Notes: generated from the letters alone by a model not told the origin. A stretch of 43,788 nt of DNA from Draconibacterium sp. (GCA_011620585.1 WOYV01000030.1:1-43788); one strand, 5' to 3'; counted from the first letter of the stretch, positions 1-7,827 are shown. Program-made: numbers and translations.

Positions 1-68
1 AGACACAACGAGTAAAACTCTGAATAAGAATATTTTATAAAAAATACACTTTCAAAATAATAAATAAT

Positions 69-473
69 ATGAATATATACAAAAAGATTTTTGAAAAGCC
101 AGATATGAAAGGGAGACTCTCAGCACTATGGCTGTTTGCAATGCTCACTTATACTTACGGCGATGTTGTAACATTAATGGATCCTGTTAAACACGGGTCG
201 ATGCAATTGACGGAAAGTTTCCTGTTGGGAGGTTCCATATCATGATGATTCCGATAACCATGGTTCTTTTGTCCCGGATATTAAAGTTATCGGGCAAGTC
301 GCCTGTCAAGCATCATCGCAGGTGCAATAATGACTGCTGCTCTGCCCGTAACACTATTTGTTGCAAAACCAACTACTTATTACGTGTTTTTCACAGTTAT
401 AGAAATTGTAACTACTACTTTAATTGTCTGGTTCGCATGGAAGTGGCGTGACCCTGAAGTCGAATCTGTGTAA
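69..473 (+). pseudogene. DUF6326-type small membrane protein, frame-disrupted
   Basis: The reading frame opens at 69 (MNIYKKIFEKPDMKGRLSAL, then LWLFAMLTYTYGDVVTLMD) and hits tandem stops at 243. The protein sense continues from 242 in another frame (IPITMVLLSRIL), and from 288 it is back in the first frame (YRASRLSSIIAGAIMTA through FVAKPTTYYVFFTVIEIV to WKWRDPEVESV and a stop at 471). The two shifts compensate: about one base lost near 240 and one gained near 287. Joined, the product is about 135 residues with several hydrophobic helices and resembles the DUF6326 membrane family, whose function is unknown. The family call is from memory of its TYTYGDVVTLMD-like start. It is either a decayed gene or two sequencing errors; the broken dehydrogenase next door favours decay. 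Confidence 0.6.
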
Positions 474-479
474 ATATCT

Positions 480-583
480 ATGAAATCAATTGTCTGTACA
501 AAATATAGGATCACCTGCCGTTCATCAGCTCAAGGAGGTTATAAGACCTACTCCAGGTGATAATAAAATAGAAAGTTTGATGA
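480..583 (+). pseudogene. N-terminal relic of a zinc-type alcohol dehydrogenase / quinone oxidoreductase
   Basis: A start at 480 reads MKSIVCTKY. After a frame change near 506 it continues GSPAVHQLKEVIRPTPGDNK before running out at a stop around 580. This matches the opening of medium-chain NAD(P)-dependent alcohol dehydrogenases (pattern MKAIVCTKYGSPDVLQLKEV...PTP.DNEV, established family knowledge). The catalytic and nucleotide-binding parts are absent, so only about 35 codons remain. It starts 7 bases after the DUF6326 relic; I recall such genes as neighbours elsewhere, so both probably come from one lost operon. Confidence 0.5.
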
Positions 584-746
584 AGAACTGATTAAGCTTG
601 CAGGAAAATGAGCTTACTGACATTTGGCTCTAAATGAAAAATGTGTGAAACATGTAATTCTTAAAAAAATAAACAATCAAAGTGCAAATAAAGAGTGCAA
701 CAACAGAAATTAATCGTAACTTGCGCCCAATTAATAATTTAACACA

Positions 747-938
747 ATGAACAAAGGAACAGTAAAGTTTTACAATGAATCCAAAGGATTTGGGTTCATT
801 AAAGACGCCAATTCATCGAAAGAATATTTCGTACATTCATCAGGATTAAAAGATAATGTTGGAGAAAATGACGAAGTAACTTTTGATTTGGAAGAAGGAA
901 AAAAAGGATTAAATGCAGTGAACGTTAAACTAGCTTAG
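747..938 (+). CDS. Cold-shock domain protein (CspA family)
   Basis: This 63-residue single-domain protein binds single-stranded RNA and DNA. Cold-shock proteins of this kind melt mRNA structure in the cytoplasm. The RNP1 motif KGFGFI is at residues 13-18 and the RNP2 motif YFVHSS at 27-32; the canonical RNP2 is VFVHFS, so two positions differ conservatively. The length is that of a typical bacterial Csp. It is monocistronic, with an AT-rich upstream region of about 270 bases and a strong terminator right after the stop. Whether it is cold-induced cannot be read from the sequence. Confidence 0.95.
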   Translation: MNKGTVKFYNESKGFGFIKDANSSKEYFVHSSGLKDNVGENDEVTFDLEEGKKGLNAVNVKLA

Positions 939-966
939 TTTAAAACATATACCATTTAAAATTTTG

Positions 967-993
967 TCCCGCTCTTTATGCGGGATTTTTTTT
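967..993 (+). terminator. Intrinsic terminator of the cold-shock gene
   Basis: The stem TCCCGC/GCGGGA (967-972 with 980-985) encloses a 7-base loop and is followed by eight T residues. It sits 28 bases after the cold-shock stop codon. The T-run touches the 3' end of the minus-strand glycosyltransferase gene. Confidence 0.85.
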
Positions 994-3238
994 ATCCCAA
1001 TTTCAGGTCCGAGCGGTGAAATTCTTCGTAGGCCTGTAGTACTGTCAAATGCGAAATTAAATACGCAAGCGAACTTTCAGCGCCCTGGTTCCGGTTTACG
1101 CCATAACGTTCGAAACCATCACAACAACCTTTGGTTTCAAAATCGTACAAACTCATCCGCAAATCGTTTTCACCCAGAAACCACAAAAACGAAGTGTACA
1201 GTTTATTAAGATATTCCTTGTCTTTGGTAACAAAGTATGCCTGGTGATACATTAAAACCGTTGCCATTGCATCAATCGGCTGCTGTGCAAAAACTGATCG
1301 TTCACCTTCTTTTTTATACCACTTTTCGTTTCCGATAATCGAAAGATAGCTATCCTTTAAAGTATGGCTGGTCAGAAAGTCCATCGATTCAATGGCGGTC
1401 TTTGTAATATTCTCATCGTTTAGTATTTCAGCCGAGTGTAAAAGCGCCAAAGGCAAAATGCCATTATCGTATGCCAGCAACGATTCAAACCAATCCCAAC
1501 CGGGGGCCTGGTTTTCGTTGTAATGTTTGATCAGCCCGTTCGCGAGATTTCTCAATCTCTCGGTCATCGAATCGTCGGATGGATTGCTTTTCAGGTAATA
1601 ACTGATCCCGATCATAGTATTGGCAATTCCCCTGATCGATTTTAGCTTTTCAAAATTGGGCGCTGCATAAAAAAACATCAGTTTGCCGGTTTGGTAATAT
1701 GCATCGTTTGGAGCATTCGCGAGTAAATAACCCAGCGCCCAAATGGTACGGCCAAACGAATCTTCAGAGCCAATTTCATCCAAAAAATTTCGGTTGAAAC
1801 TCAGGAAATTCCTGAATGTCCCGTCAGAATTTTGCATATAATGGATGTAACTCAGGTAGATCGGCGACAATTCGAGAGCCCGCACATCTTTCATTTGCTT
1901 GTAAGCCATTAATACCATTAACAAGGCACGCGAATTATCATCCAGGCAATAGCCTTCCTTTAAATTGGGAATTCCAAATTTGGCATGTTGAATGATGCCC
2001 GTGTCGTCAGTCAGGCGATTGATGTGTGCCAGCGAAAAGGGGGGAAGGATGAGTAGATCAGGTTCGGTTTCTTTCTTTGCAAGAACTGGATGCTCATCCT
2101 TCACAATTTTTTCAGCAAGGGCCAGGTATTTTTCGCCGGTCTTTGGCCAGGTAATCCTTTTACCATACTCACCAGCTTTGTTTTGAAGTTTCTTGAGTTC
2201 TTCAGGGTTGTCGAGGAGTTCGGTTAGTGTTACAGAGAGCTCGTCCGAATCATTAAAATTAAATAACCTTCCTCTCCCTTTCGCCAGCAATTCTGCGGCA
2301 TGCCAGTAGGGTGTTGAAAGAACAGCCGCCCCCACTCCAACGGCATACGATAGTGTTCCACTGGTAATCTGGGCTTCGTTTAAATAAGGCGTAATGTAAA
2401 TATCGCAGGCATATAAATACTTGAACAGATCCTGTTCGTCGATAAATTCATTCAGGAAAATAACGTTATTTTCGAGTTGAAGATTTTTCACCAAACGTAA
2501 AAGGAAAACCCGGTATTCCTCGCCCGAATGACGTAGTACATTTGGATGGGTTTTTCCTAAAACAATATAAATAAGTTCGGGGTATTTTTTTACTACTGCC
2601 GGCAAGGCTCTAATTACGGTTTCAATGCCTTTGCTCCGGCCTATAAAACCAAAAGTCAGGAGTACTTTTTTGTTTTCGAGTTTAAACTCTTTTTTCGATT
2701 TCCCGGGATTAAAATGAATATCCGGCACACCGTGTTCGATCAGTACGATTTTTTCATTCGGCACATCGTAAATATTCACCAGAAAATCAACGGCTTTATG
2801 GCTCATTACCACAATTCTATGCGCCATTTTACAAATCTCCTTCAGCACCGCTTTTTCGTTATACGAAGGTGTTTTAAGGATCGTGTGCAGTGTAACAATG
2901 AGCGGAATCTCAAGCCGGTGAAGCAAAGGAAGAATGTAAACCCCGCTTTGTCCGCCAAATATGCCAAATTCGTGTTGGAGGATACAGAGGTCGGCGCCAC
3001 TCAGATTTATGTATTTTACGGCTTTCAGGTAGTCCTCCTGATGGTCCTGGCGGATGGTTAATTTAACTTCCCCGGGGTATTTGTAGCTGAGATCGTTGTC
3101 GTTTATTGCAATTACAAAACCTTCATTTGTTTCTTCATCCGGCTTGTTTTGCCCTAACATCGATTTGAACAGGTTGTTGGTGAAGGTTCCGATACCACAT
3201 TCTCGGGGAGGGTATGTTGCAATATATGTGATCTTCAT
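992..3238 (-). CDS. GT4-family glycosyltransferase fused to a C-terminal helical (six-hairpin-like) domain
   Basis: The protein has 748 residues. Residues 1 to about 370 form a GT-B fold glycosyltransferase of family 4: the start MKITYIATYPPRECGIGTF carries the acceptor-side glycine loop, and LTFGFIGRSKGIETVIRALP followed by YITPYLNEAQITSGTLSYAV and the terminal-helix region is the nucleotide-sugar side. From about 395 (LILPPFSLAHINRLTDDTGI) to the end it is a separate alpha-helical domain rich in repeats such as GYCLDDNSRALL and GWDWFESLLAYDNGILPLAL, resembling an (alpha/alpha) barrel. There is no signal peptide, so it is cytoplasmic. The sugar donor and product are unknown. Its ATG overlaps the stop of the upstream 71-residue gene by four bases, implying translational coupling. 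Confidence 0.85.
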   Translation of the reverse strand: MKITYIATYPPRECGIGTFTNNLFKSMLGQNKPDEETNEGFVIAINDNDLSYKYPGEVKLTIRQDHQEDYLKAVKYINLSGADLCILQHEFGIFGGQSGVYILPLLHRLEIPLIVTLHTILKTPSYNEKAVLKEICKMAHRIVVMSHKAVDFLVNIYDVPNEKIVLIEHGVPDIHFNPGKSKKEFKLENKKVLLTFGFIGRSKGIETVIRALPAVVKKYPELIYIVLGKTHPNVLRHSGEEYRVFLLRLVKNLQLENNVIFLNEFIDEQDLFKYLYACDIYITPYLNEAQITSGTLSYAVGVGAAVLSTPYWHAAELLAKGRGRLFNFNDSDELSVTLTELLDNPEELKKLQNKAGEYGKRITWPKTGEKYLALAEKIVKDEHPVLAKKETEPDLLILPPFSLAHINRLTDDTGIIQHAKFGIPNLKEGYCLDDNSRALLMVLMAYKQMKDVRALELSPIYLSYIHYMQNSDGTFRNFLSFNRNFLDEIGSEDSFGRTIWALGYLLANAPNDAYYQTGKLMFFYAAPNFEKLKSIRGIANTMIGISYYLKSNPSDDSMTERLRNLANGLIKHYNENQAPGWDWFESLLAYDNGILPLALLHSAEILNDENITKTAIESMDFLTSHTLKDSYLSIIGNEKWYKKEGERSVFAQQPIDAMATVLMYHQAYFVTKDKEYLNKLYTSFLWFLGENDLRMSLYDFETKGCCDGFERYGVNRNQGAESSLAYLISHLTVLQAYEEFHRSDLKLG

Positions 3239-3450
3239 TTGTTGATAATTACGTTTAAGGAAGTTAATAAACCTATATTTTGGATATCGAGTGGCATGAG
3301 TTCCCGTTCGAAATAAACCAAATCTTTATGACTGGGATTCTCTTGTATCTTACAATAATAAATACGGTCGACATACCGCCTTACTATCAGATTTTGGTTT
3401 GGATTAACCTTCGCCCGCACCACCTCGCCTTCTTTAAATTTGTTTTCCAT
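3235..3450 (-). CDS. Small conserved hypothetical protein, 71 aa
   Basis: I do not recognise a named family. The protein is soluble, mixed charge and predicted beta-rich (GEVVRAKVNPNQNLIVRRYV followed by RIYYCKIQENPSHKDLVYFE), like a small barrel or KOW/SH3-type fold. It has no signal peptide and no cysteine pair. Its stop overlaps the start of the glycosyltransferase gene (3235-3238), so the two are almost certainly co-transcribed. It begins about 70 bases downstream of the 41-residue basic ORF on the same strand. A role with the glycosyltransferase is inferred only from position. Confidence 0.7.
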   Translation of the reverse strand: MENKFKEGEVVRAKVNPNQNLIVRRYVDRIYYCKIQENPSHKDLVYFERELMPLDIQNIGLLTSLNVIINK

Positions 3451-3522
3451 AATTGAGATTGAACTTGCATCATACCGTTCGAAACCGAAAATTCCCGTTT
3501 AGGAATTCTGTCGACCAGCGAA

Positions 3523-3648
3523 TTATAGTAAACCCGAGTCGCTTTTGCCCGACTTTTTTGCTGCTTTGGCTGCCCTTTTTTCTTTCAGGGTCATTACAGC
3601 CTCTTTTTTCTCATTCTTCCGCTCTTTCCCTTCTTTACTTTTTGCCAT
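3523..3648 (-). CDS. Tiny highly basic protein, 41 aa
   Basis: The ORF runs from ATG at 3648 to TAA at 3523 and encodes MAKSKEGKERKNEKKEAVMT followed by LKEKRAAKAAKKSGKSDSGL and a final L. It is almost entirely Lys, Arg, Glu and Ala, so it is probably a charged helix or disordered tail. I recall similar 40-60 residue KEGK-type proteins in other Bacteroidota, but no function is established. It lies on the same strand just upstream of the 71-residue gene and the glycosyltransferase, so a three-gene unit is plausible. Real coding is supported by the clean start, the stop and the consistent composition; nucleic-acid binding is only a guess from charge. Confidence 0.55.
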   Translation of the reverse strand: MAKSKEGKERKNEKKEAVMTLKEKRAAKAAKKSGKSDSGLL

Positions 3649-3744
3649 GATGTCTGTTTTTAAATGAAATTTATACTTTGTACCTAAACGCCAGATTATC
3701 TTTTGCCTCTGATCTCTCCACTTTGGGGGAGTTGGGGTAGGCCA

Positions 3745-4089
3745 CTAAATTATATTTCCTTCGTACCCACTTTTTATGACGGTGGAAATCATCTTGAACC
3801 TACCGTTGGCCCGCATCATGTTCGATGTGTGTGCCGGAATAATTATGCCTTGCCCGGTTTGTAATATATTTGGCTGGTCATCAATCACAACTTCGGCAGT
3901 ACCTTCAATAATCTGAATAAAAGTGTCGAAAGGCGATATTTTTTCGGCAAGCGTTTCACCGGCATCCATAGCTACCAAACTTATATTTCCGGTTGTTTTG
4001 TGGATAATTGTTTTGGTTACTACCGAGTTGGAAACGTATTCGATAATTTCGACGAGAATATGGGTTTTTGATTTTTCAAGTTCTTTCAT
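3745..4089 (-). CDS. Cupin-domain protein
   Basis: This single-domain cupin has about 114 residues. The beta-barrel core includes GETLAEKISPFDTFIQIIEG (motif 1 region) and GQGIIIPAHTSNMMRANGRF (motif 2 region). Motif 1 lacks the usual HxH, so metal binding is uncertain; the single His in PAHTSNMM fits motif 2. I chose ATG at 4089 over an in-frame GTG at 4110 because a GGAGG sits about 10 bases before it and family members begin near MKEL. Upstream are a perfect TACCTTTG -7 box and the 41-bp two-half-site element described separately, so it is probably controlled by the AraC regulator. The function may be sensing or detoxification; unknown. Confidence 0.8.
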   Translation of the reverse strand: MKELEKSKTHILVEIIEYVSNSVVTKTIIHKTTGNISLVAMDAGETLAEKISPFDTFIQIIEGTAEVVIDDQPNILQTGQGIIIPAHTSNMMRANGRFKMISTVIKSGYEGNII

Positions 4090-4119
4090 GAGAATTCGCC
4101 TCCGGGACACTTACTTTAA

Positions 4120-4127
4120 CAAAGGTA
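4120..4127 (-). promoter_or_regulatory. -7 promoter box (TACCTTTG) of the cupin gene
   Basis: The minus strand reads TACCTTTG, a full match to the Bacteroidota TAnnTTTG element, 30 bases before the cupin ATG. The putative AraC site ends 19 bases upstream, where the -33 box would lie. There is no clear TTG at -33, which fits an activator-dependent promoter (inference). Confidence 0.55.
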
Positions 4128-4146
4128 CGCCCATCATTTATTTAAT

Positions 4147-4187
4147 GTGTTACACAATTGATCTTATAATTTACATCATTCTCACAT
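4147..4187 (-). promoter_or_regulatory. Putative AraC-type operator, copy A (upstream of cupin)
   Basis: Read on the minus strand, this holds two direct half-sites, AATGATGTAAA and AATTGTGTAAC, whose starts are 21 bp apart (two helical turns). A second copy with identical half-sites and spacing is at 7006-7046. Only the 10-bp spacer differs much. It lies just upstream of the expected -33 position of the cupin promoter. Confidence 0.55.
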
Positions 4188-4258
4188 TTTTAGCCGCGAT
4201 GTAATTTAATTTTACGCAGGGAAGACCAGGTACATTCTCCAATCCCGCCATTTCTTTA

Positions 4259-5374
4259 TTATTCCTGGAAACCCATAGGTAGTTTGCCCACATTTTGGAC
4301 TTTCCCAAGTAATCTCAGCATTTGAATATGTTGCCATAATGCGCTTGCAAAACTATTGTTTACATGGTAAGGCAGATCGTATTTTTTTGCTTTGGCTTGC
4401 ACAATTTTTGAAATATTTCGGTAGTGAACATGACTGATATTAGGAAACAAATGATGTTCAACCTGGTAATTTAATCCTCCAACCAACCAGGAGAAAATCC
4501 TGCTTTTGGGAGCATAGTCACTTGTTGTATACAATTGGTGTACTGCCCAGTTCTTATCAAGCTCTCCGTTTACATCGGGAACCGGATATTCGGATGAGGG
4601 AACAACATGAGCAGTTTGGAAAATGCTGCTCAATACCAGGCCGCTTGTAAAATGCATAAGTAAAAACCCGGCAATAATCCAGTACCATGCAATGGAGATG
4701 GTTAATAAGGGAAGGATAAGGAATACCCCGTAGTAAGCAATTTTTGATATAACTATATCAGCAAGCAAGCTGTTCATTTTTCGTTTTCGGCTTAATCTGA
4801 CACCCATTCCCTTGTACTTGCCATAGCGGTTGAAATCTTTTGTAACAACCCAGGAAATAGTCATTAAACTATAAAAGAACCAGGCATAAATGTATTGGTA
4901 TCGATGTATTTTTTTAAGGGGCCGGTGAGGCGAAAATCTTAATATCCCGGGCGGGGCAATATCTTCATCGTGCCCATCCACATTAGTGAATCCGTGATGA
5001 AGCGTGTTGTGCTGAAAACGCCAATTGGGGGGAAACCCTCCAAGCAGATATAATGAATTTCCAAACAAACGGTTCACCCACTGGTGCCTCGAAAAAGAGC
5101 CGTGATTTGCATCGTGCATGGTTACCATTCCAAGCCCCGACATTCCCAATCCCATAATAAACCAGCAAAGCAATACAAAGAAAATGGAGGAAACTACCCC
5201 TGAAATCATCAGGATAAAAGGAGCAAAATATAAAAGTCCCATGAAAATGGTTTTCAAGTAGATTTTTTGGTTTCCATATTGTTGGATCTTATTCTTGCTA
5301 AAATATTCATTTACCGTATTCCTTAAATCGGTTGTGAAATCGAGCTTATATTTTGAGTATCTGACGTTTTCCAT
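4259..5374 (-). CDS. Membrane fatty-acid desaturase (acyl-CoA/acyl-lipid, front-end-like)
   Basis: This 371-residue integral membrane di-iron desaturase introduces double bonds into acyl chains at the inner membrane. The three histidine boxes are complete: HDANH (87-91), HNTLHH (122-127) and QVEHH (304-308). The Gln in the third box is typical of front-end/delta-6-like enzymes; no cytochrome b5 domain is fused. Hydrophobic segments lie around 43-80 and 205-250. The gene begins 20 bases after the radical SAM gene on the same strand, so the two form an operon. Regiochemistry and electron donor cannot be told from sequence. Confidence 0.92.
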   Translation of the reverse strand: MENVRYSKYKLDFTTDLRNTVNEYFSKNKIQQYGNQKIYLKTIFMGLLYFAPFILMISGVVSSIFFVLLCWFIMGLGMSGLGMVTMHDANHGSFSRHQWVNRLFGNSLYLLGGFPPNWRFQHNTLHHGFTNVDGHDEDIAPPGILRFSPHRPLKKIHRYQYIYAWFFYSLMTISWVVTKDFNRYGKYKGMGVRLSRKRKMNSLLADIVISKIAYYGVFLILPLLTISIAWYWIIAGFLLMHFTSGLVLSSIFQTAHVVPSSEYPVPDVNGELDKNWAVHQLYTTSDYAPKSRIFSWLVGGLNYQVEHHLFPNISHVHYRNISKIVQAKAKKYDLPYHVNNSFASALWQHIQMLRLLGKVQNVGKLPMGFQE

Positions 5375-5393
5375 CCTTCTTTAACGATAATGT

Positions 5394-6893
5394 TCAATAT
5401 TTGTGCGGCATTTGCCTTAATCCGTACACGGTTCTGAAGTGATAACCATAAACCGTGTAGGTAATGGCATCAACCATCAATTTTGGTTTATTAAAAAGTG
5501 TCCAGAATATAAACATCCAGTATTCGGTTCTTCCCCTGTTAAGGAACCCTATAACAAACACCGATTTCAAAAATGCCATGACCAACGAGAAGCTTATTGT
5601 ACTTTGTCCTTTCGACAAGCGTTTGTAATTCAGCAATAACTGGCGGACCCGTTTATAATAGGGTTTTACTGAATAAATATTCCTGATTATCTTTTTGTAT
5701 CCTTCCTGGAGATCGTTGTAATCCATCTTCGGAATAAAATTCATTGATGAATCGGTATTATTCCCGGTAGCTTCTGTGGTTAGCCGGTTTTCGGCTTTCA
5801 TTTGATGATAGAGTTTGGTGTTCTTGGGAGCATTTAGTAACCCAACCATGGCCGAAACGATTCCGCTTTTCTGAATAAAATCGATCTGGCGTTGAAAAAC
5901 CGTCGGGGTATCGCTGTCGAAACCAACGATAAATCCGGCTGAAACCTGTATGCCAGCCTGCTGAATTTTTTTAACACTTTGAATTAAATCGCGATTTATA
6001 TTTTGCACTTTATTGCAGTAATTCAACGACTTTTCTTCGGGTGTTTCGATACCAATAAATGTAGAGTTAAATCCGGTTTCTACCAGCAAAGACATCAGTT
6101 CCTCATCGTCGGCCAGGTTTATTGTAGATTCGATATTAAACGTAAACGGGAATTTGTGCGCTATCATCCACTCTTTCATGGCGGGTAGCAAATTGTGTTT
6201 TACCTCCTTTTTGTTCCCGATAAAATTATCATCGACAACAGAAACCGGGCCGCGCCATTTAATGGTGTGGTATAAAACATCCAGTTCATTAATAATCTGG
6301 GCAGTGCTTTTCATCCTCACTTTGTGGCCAAACAGCGAAGTTATTTCACAAAAGTTACAGGCAAACGGGCATCCGCGCGTTACCTGAATATTCATCAATG
6401 CATAATCTTTCACCGATAACAAATGGTAATCGGGAACCGGTGTTTGCGACAGGTCGGCAAATTCATTGGTTTGATAAAGCTTTTGTGGGTTTCCGGCACT
6501 TAAATCGGCCAGAAAAAGAGGCATGGTTATTTCGGCTTCGTTTAAAATAAAATGGTCCACATCGGGATAATTGGCATATTCCTGGGTAAAGAGCGGGCCT
6601 CCGGCAACAATTTTTTTGTTCCACTTTTTGCTTTCAAGTATTACTTTATCCACCGAATCTTTTTGAATATACATGGCGCTGATGAATACATAATCGGCCC
6701 ACTGGACATCGCTTACCCGAAGTGCAGAAATATTCAGATCGACCAGTTTTTTTTGCCAGGTATGCGGCAACATTGCCGACACTGTAATTAACCCGAGTGG
6801 CGGGACCGCTGCTTTTTTCGAGATAAATTTTAGGGCATGGCTAAAACTCCAGAACGAATCGGGGCATTTCGGATATACCAGTAATATTTTCAT
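5394..6893 (-). CDS. B12-binding-domain radical SAM protein (DUF4070 type, HpnP/HpnJ-like architecture)
   Basis: The protein has 499 residues. The N-terminal Rossmann-like cobalamin-binding region begins MKILLVYPKCPDSFWSF and includes AAVPPLGLITVSAMLP, the pattern seen in hopanoid-type radical SAM proteins. The iron-sulfur motif CxxxCxxC is C175-C179-C182 (RGCPFACNFC), and the SAM-binding barrel continues to about 370, followed by a C-terminal DUF4070-like region. The classical B12 lower-ligand DxHxxG motif is not evident, so cofactor use is uncertain. Related enzymes methylate or rearrange lipids, but no hopanoid genes are seen here. It is co-transcribed with the desaturase, suggesting lipid modification. 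A putative AraC site lies 113 bp upstream. Confidence 0.85.
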   Translation of the reverse strand: MKILLVYPKCPDSFWSFSHALKFISKKAAVPPLGLITVSAMLPHTWQKKLVDLNISALRVSDVQWADYVFISAMYIQKDSVDKVILESKKWNKKIVAGGPLFTQEYANYPDVDHFILNEAEITMPLFLADLSAGNPQKLYQTNEFADLSQTPVPDYHLLSVKDYALMNIQVTRGCPFACNFCEITSLFGHKVRMKSTAQIINELDVLYHTIKWRGPVSVVDDNFIGNKKEVKHNLLPAMKEWMIAHKFPFTFNIESTINLADDEELMSLLVETGFNSTFIGIETPEEKSLNYCNKVQNINRDLIQSVKKIQQAGIQVSAGFIVGFDSDTPTVFQRQIDFIQKSGIVSAMVGLLNAPKNTKLYHQMKAENRLTTEATGNNTDSSMNFIPKMDYNDLQEGYKKIIRNIYSVKPYYKRVRQLLLNYKRLSKGQSTISFSLVMAFLKSVFVIGFLNRGRTEYWMFIFWTLFNKPKLMVDAITYTVYGYHFRTVYGLRQMPHKY

Positions 6894-7005
6894 CTTTTTT
6901 CTGATTTACAATTTGCCCATATGTCTAAACGTAGTTCCTTCGCTACGAGAAACAAATATTGGGCAATCAATTACAAGGTAAATTTCGTGAAACAGGAGCG
7001 GGAAA

Positions 7006-7046
7006 GTGTTACACAATTCTGAATTAGATTTACATCATTCACACAT
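7006..7046 (-). promoter_or_regulatory. Putative AraC-type operator, copy B (upstream of radical SAM-desaturase)
   Basis: The half-sites AATGATGTAAA and AATTGTGTAAC (minus strand) are 21 bp apart, as in copy A at 4147-4187. Thirty-two of 41 positions are shared, and the half-sites themselves are identical. The site overlaps the stop codon of the AraC gene (7039-7041) and lies 113 bases before the radical SAM start. The matching -7 box is less clear here; AATATTTG at 6953-6960 is one candidate. Confidence 0.5.
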
Positions 7047-7599
7047 CTTCGAGTGTTTCGCGACGTGTATTTTTGAGTTTTTTGAAGTGAGTTGGAGTAA
7101 GCCCGGTAAACTTTTTAAACTGGTTTGACAGATGAGCTACACTGCTGTAATGCATTTTCCAGGCAATTTCTGATAGATTTAGTTCATTATAAACAATCAG
7201 CTCTTTCACCCGTTCGATTTTATGCGTGAGGTAAAATTTTTCAATAGTAATACCTTTCACTTCTGAAAAAAGATTGGCGAGGTAAGTATAATCGTAATTG
7301 AGTTTTTCGCTTAGATAATCCGAGAGATTAACCTTAATCTGATCATCGGTATAATGTACCAGTTCTATAATTGCGCTCTTAATTTTTTCGACCAGTACAC
7401 TTTTCTTATTGTTCATTAACACCAGGCCTGCTTTTTTTAGGTCGGCTTTTAAGTGCTCCAATTGTTCCGGCTTAACATCTCCAATAATATCTGCTTCTCC
7501 GATTTTTACATAACCATAGTTTAACCCGAGTTTTTCGAGTTCGGCTTTCACTACCATCTGGCAGCGGATGCAAACCATATTTTTGATGTATAACTTCAA
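7039..7599 (-). CDS. AraC-family transcriptional regulator with small N-terminal CxxC domain
   Basis: The protein has 186 residues. The N-terminal part (1 to about 65) looks like a small ferredoxin-like/HMA-type fold with the pair C10-I-R-C13 (MVCIRCQMVV). Residues about 85-180 are an AraC DNA-binding domain with two helix-turn-helix motifs; LNLSEIAWKMHYSSVAHLSN followed by QFKKFTGLTPTHFKKLK is the diagnostic second half. The start is TTG at 7599, chosen because MKLYIKNM precedes the CxxC and matches how I remember relatives; the first in-frame ATG (7578) would cut that strand. It probably regulates its own neighbours through the two 41-bp sites. Whether CxxC binds metal or senses redox is unknown. 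Confidence 0.88.
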   Translation of the reverse strand: MKLYIKNMVCIRCQMVVKAELEKLGLNYGYVKIGEADIIGDVKPEQLEHLKADLKKAGLVLMNNKKSVLVEKIKSAIIELVHYTDDQIKVNLSDYLSEKLNYDYTYLANLFSEVKGITIEKFYLTHKIERVKELIVYNELNLSEIAWKMHYSSVAHLSNQFKKFTGLTPTHFKKLKNTRRETLEDV

Positions 7600-7827
7600 T
7601 ACGCGTTTCCTTTACCAACTAAATATACACATAATAGTTACGTGATATTCTGTTTTTGGTTTATTCGGTAGCCCGAAAACCTAAAAGTTGTTGCAGAGGC
7701 TAAATGTTTTAATTTACTTCAATCTGTGTTCGGGCTGGTTTTCTCTCGTTCTCCTGATTTGAAGTTATATAAAATTCAGAGCACCTCCAGCTACCAGAGA
7801 CTGACTTTACTTTGAAATTTTGTGCAC
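7600..7827. other. Non-coding gap between the AraC and DUF1080 genes
   Basis: This stretch is AT-rich without a credible gene. On the minus strand TATATTTA (7620-7627) is a near match to the -7 consensus, about 20 bases before the AraC start. The rest shows nothing I recognise until the terminator at 7828. Confidence 0.5.

Noticed and set aside
638-660. AAATGTGTGAAAC before the cold-shock gene as a third AraC half-site
   Set aside because: Only one imperfect half-site; nothing similar lies 21 bp away.
4090-4110. GTG start for the cupin at 4110
   Set aside because: It would place the GGAGG ribosome-binding sequence inside the coding region; ATG at 4089 is better placed.
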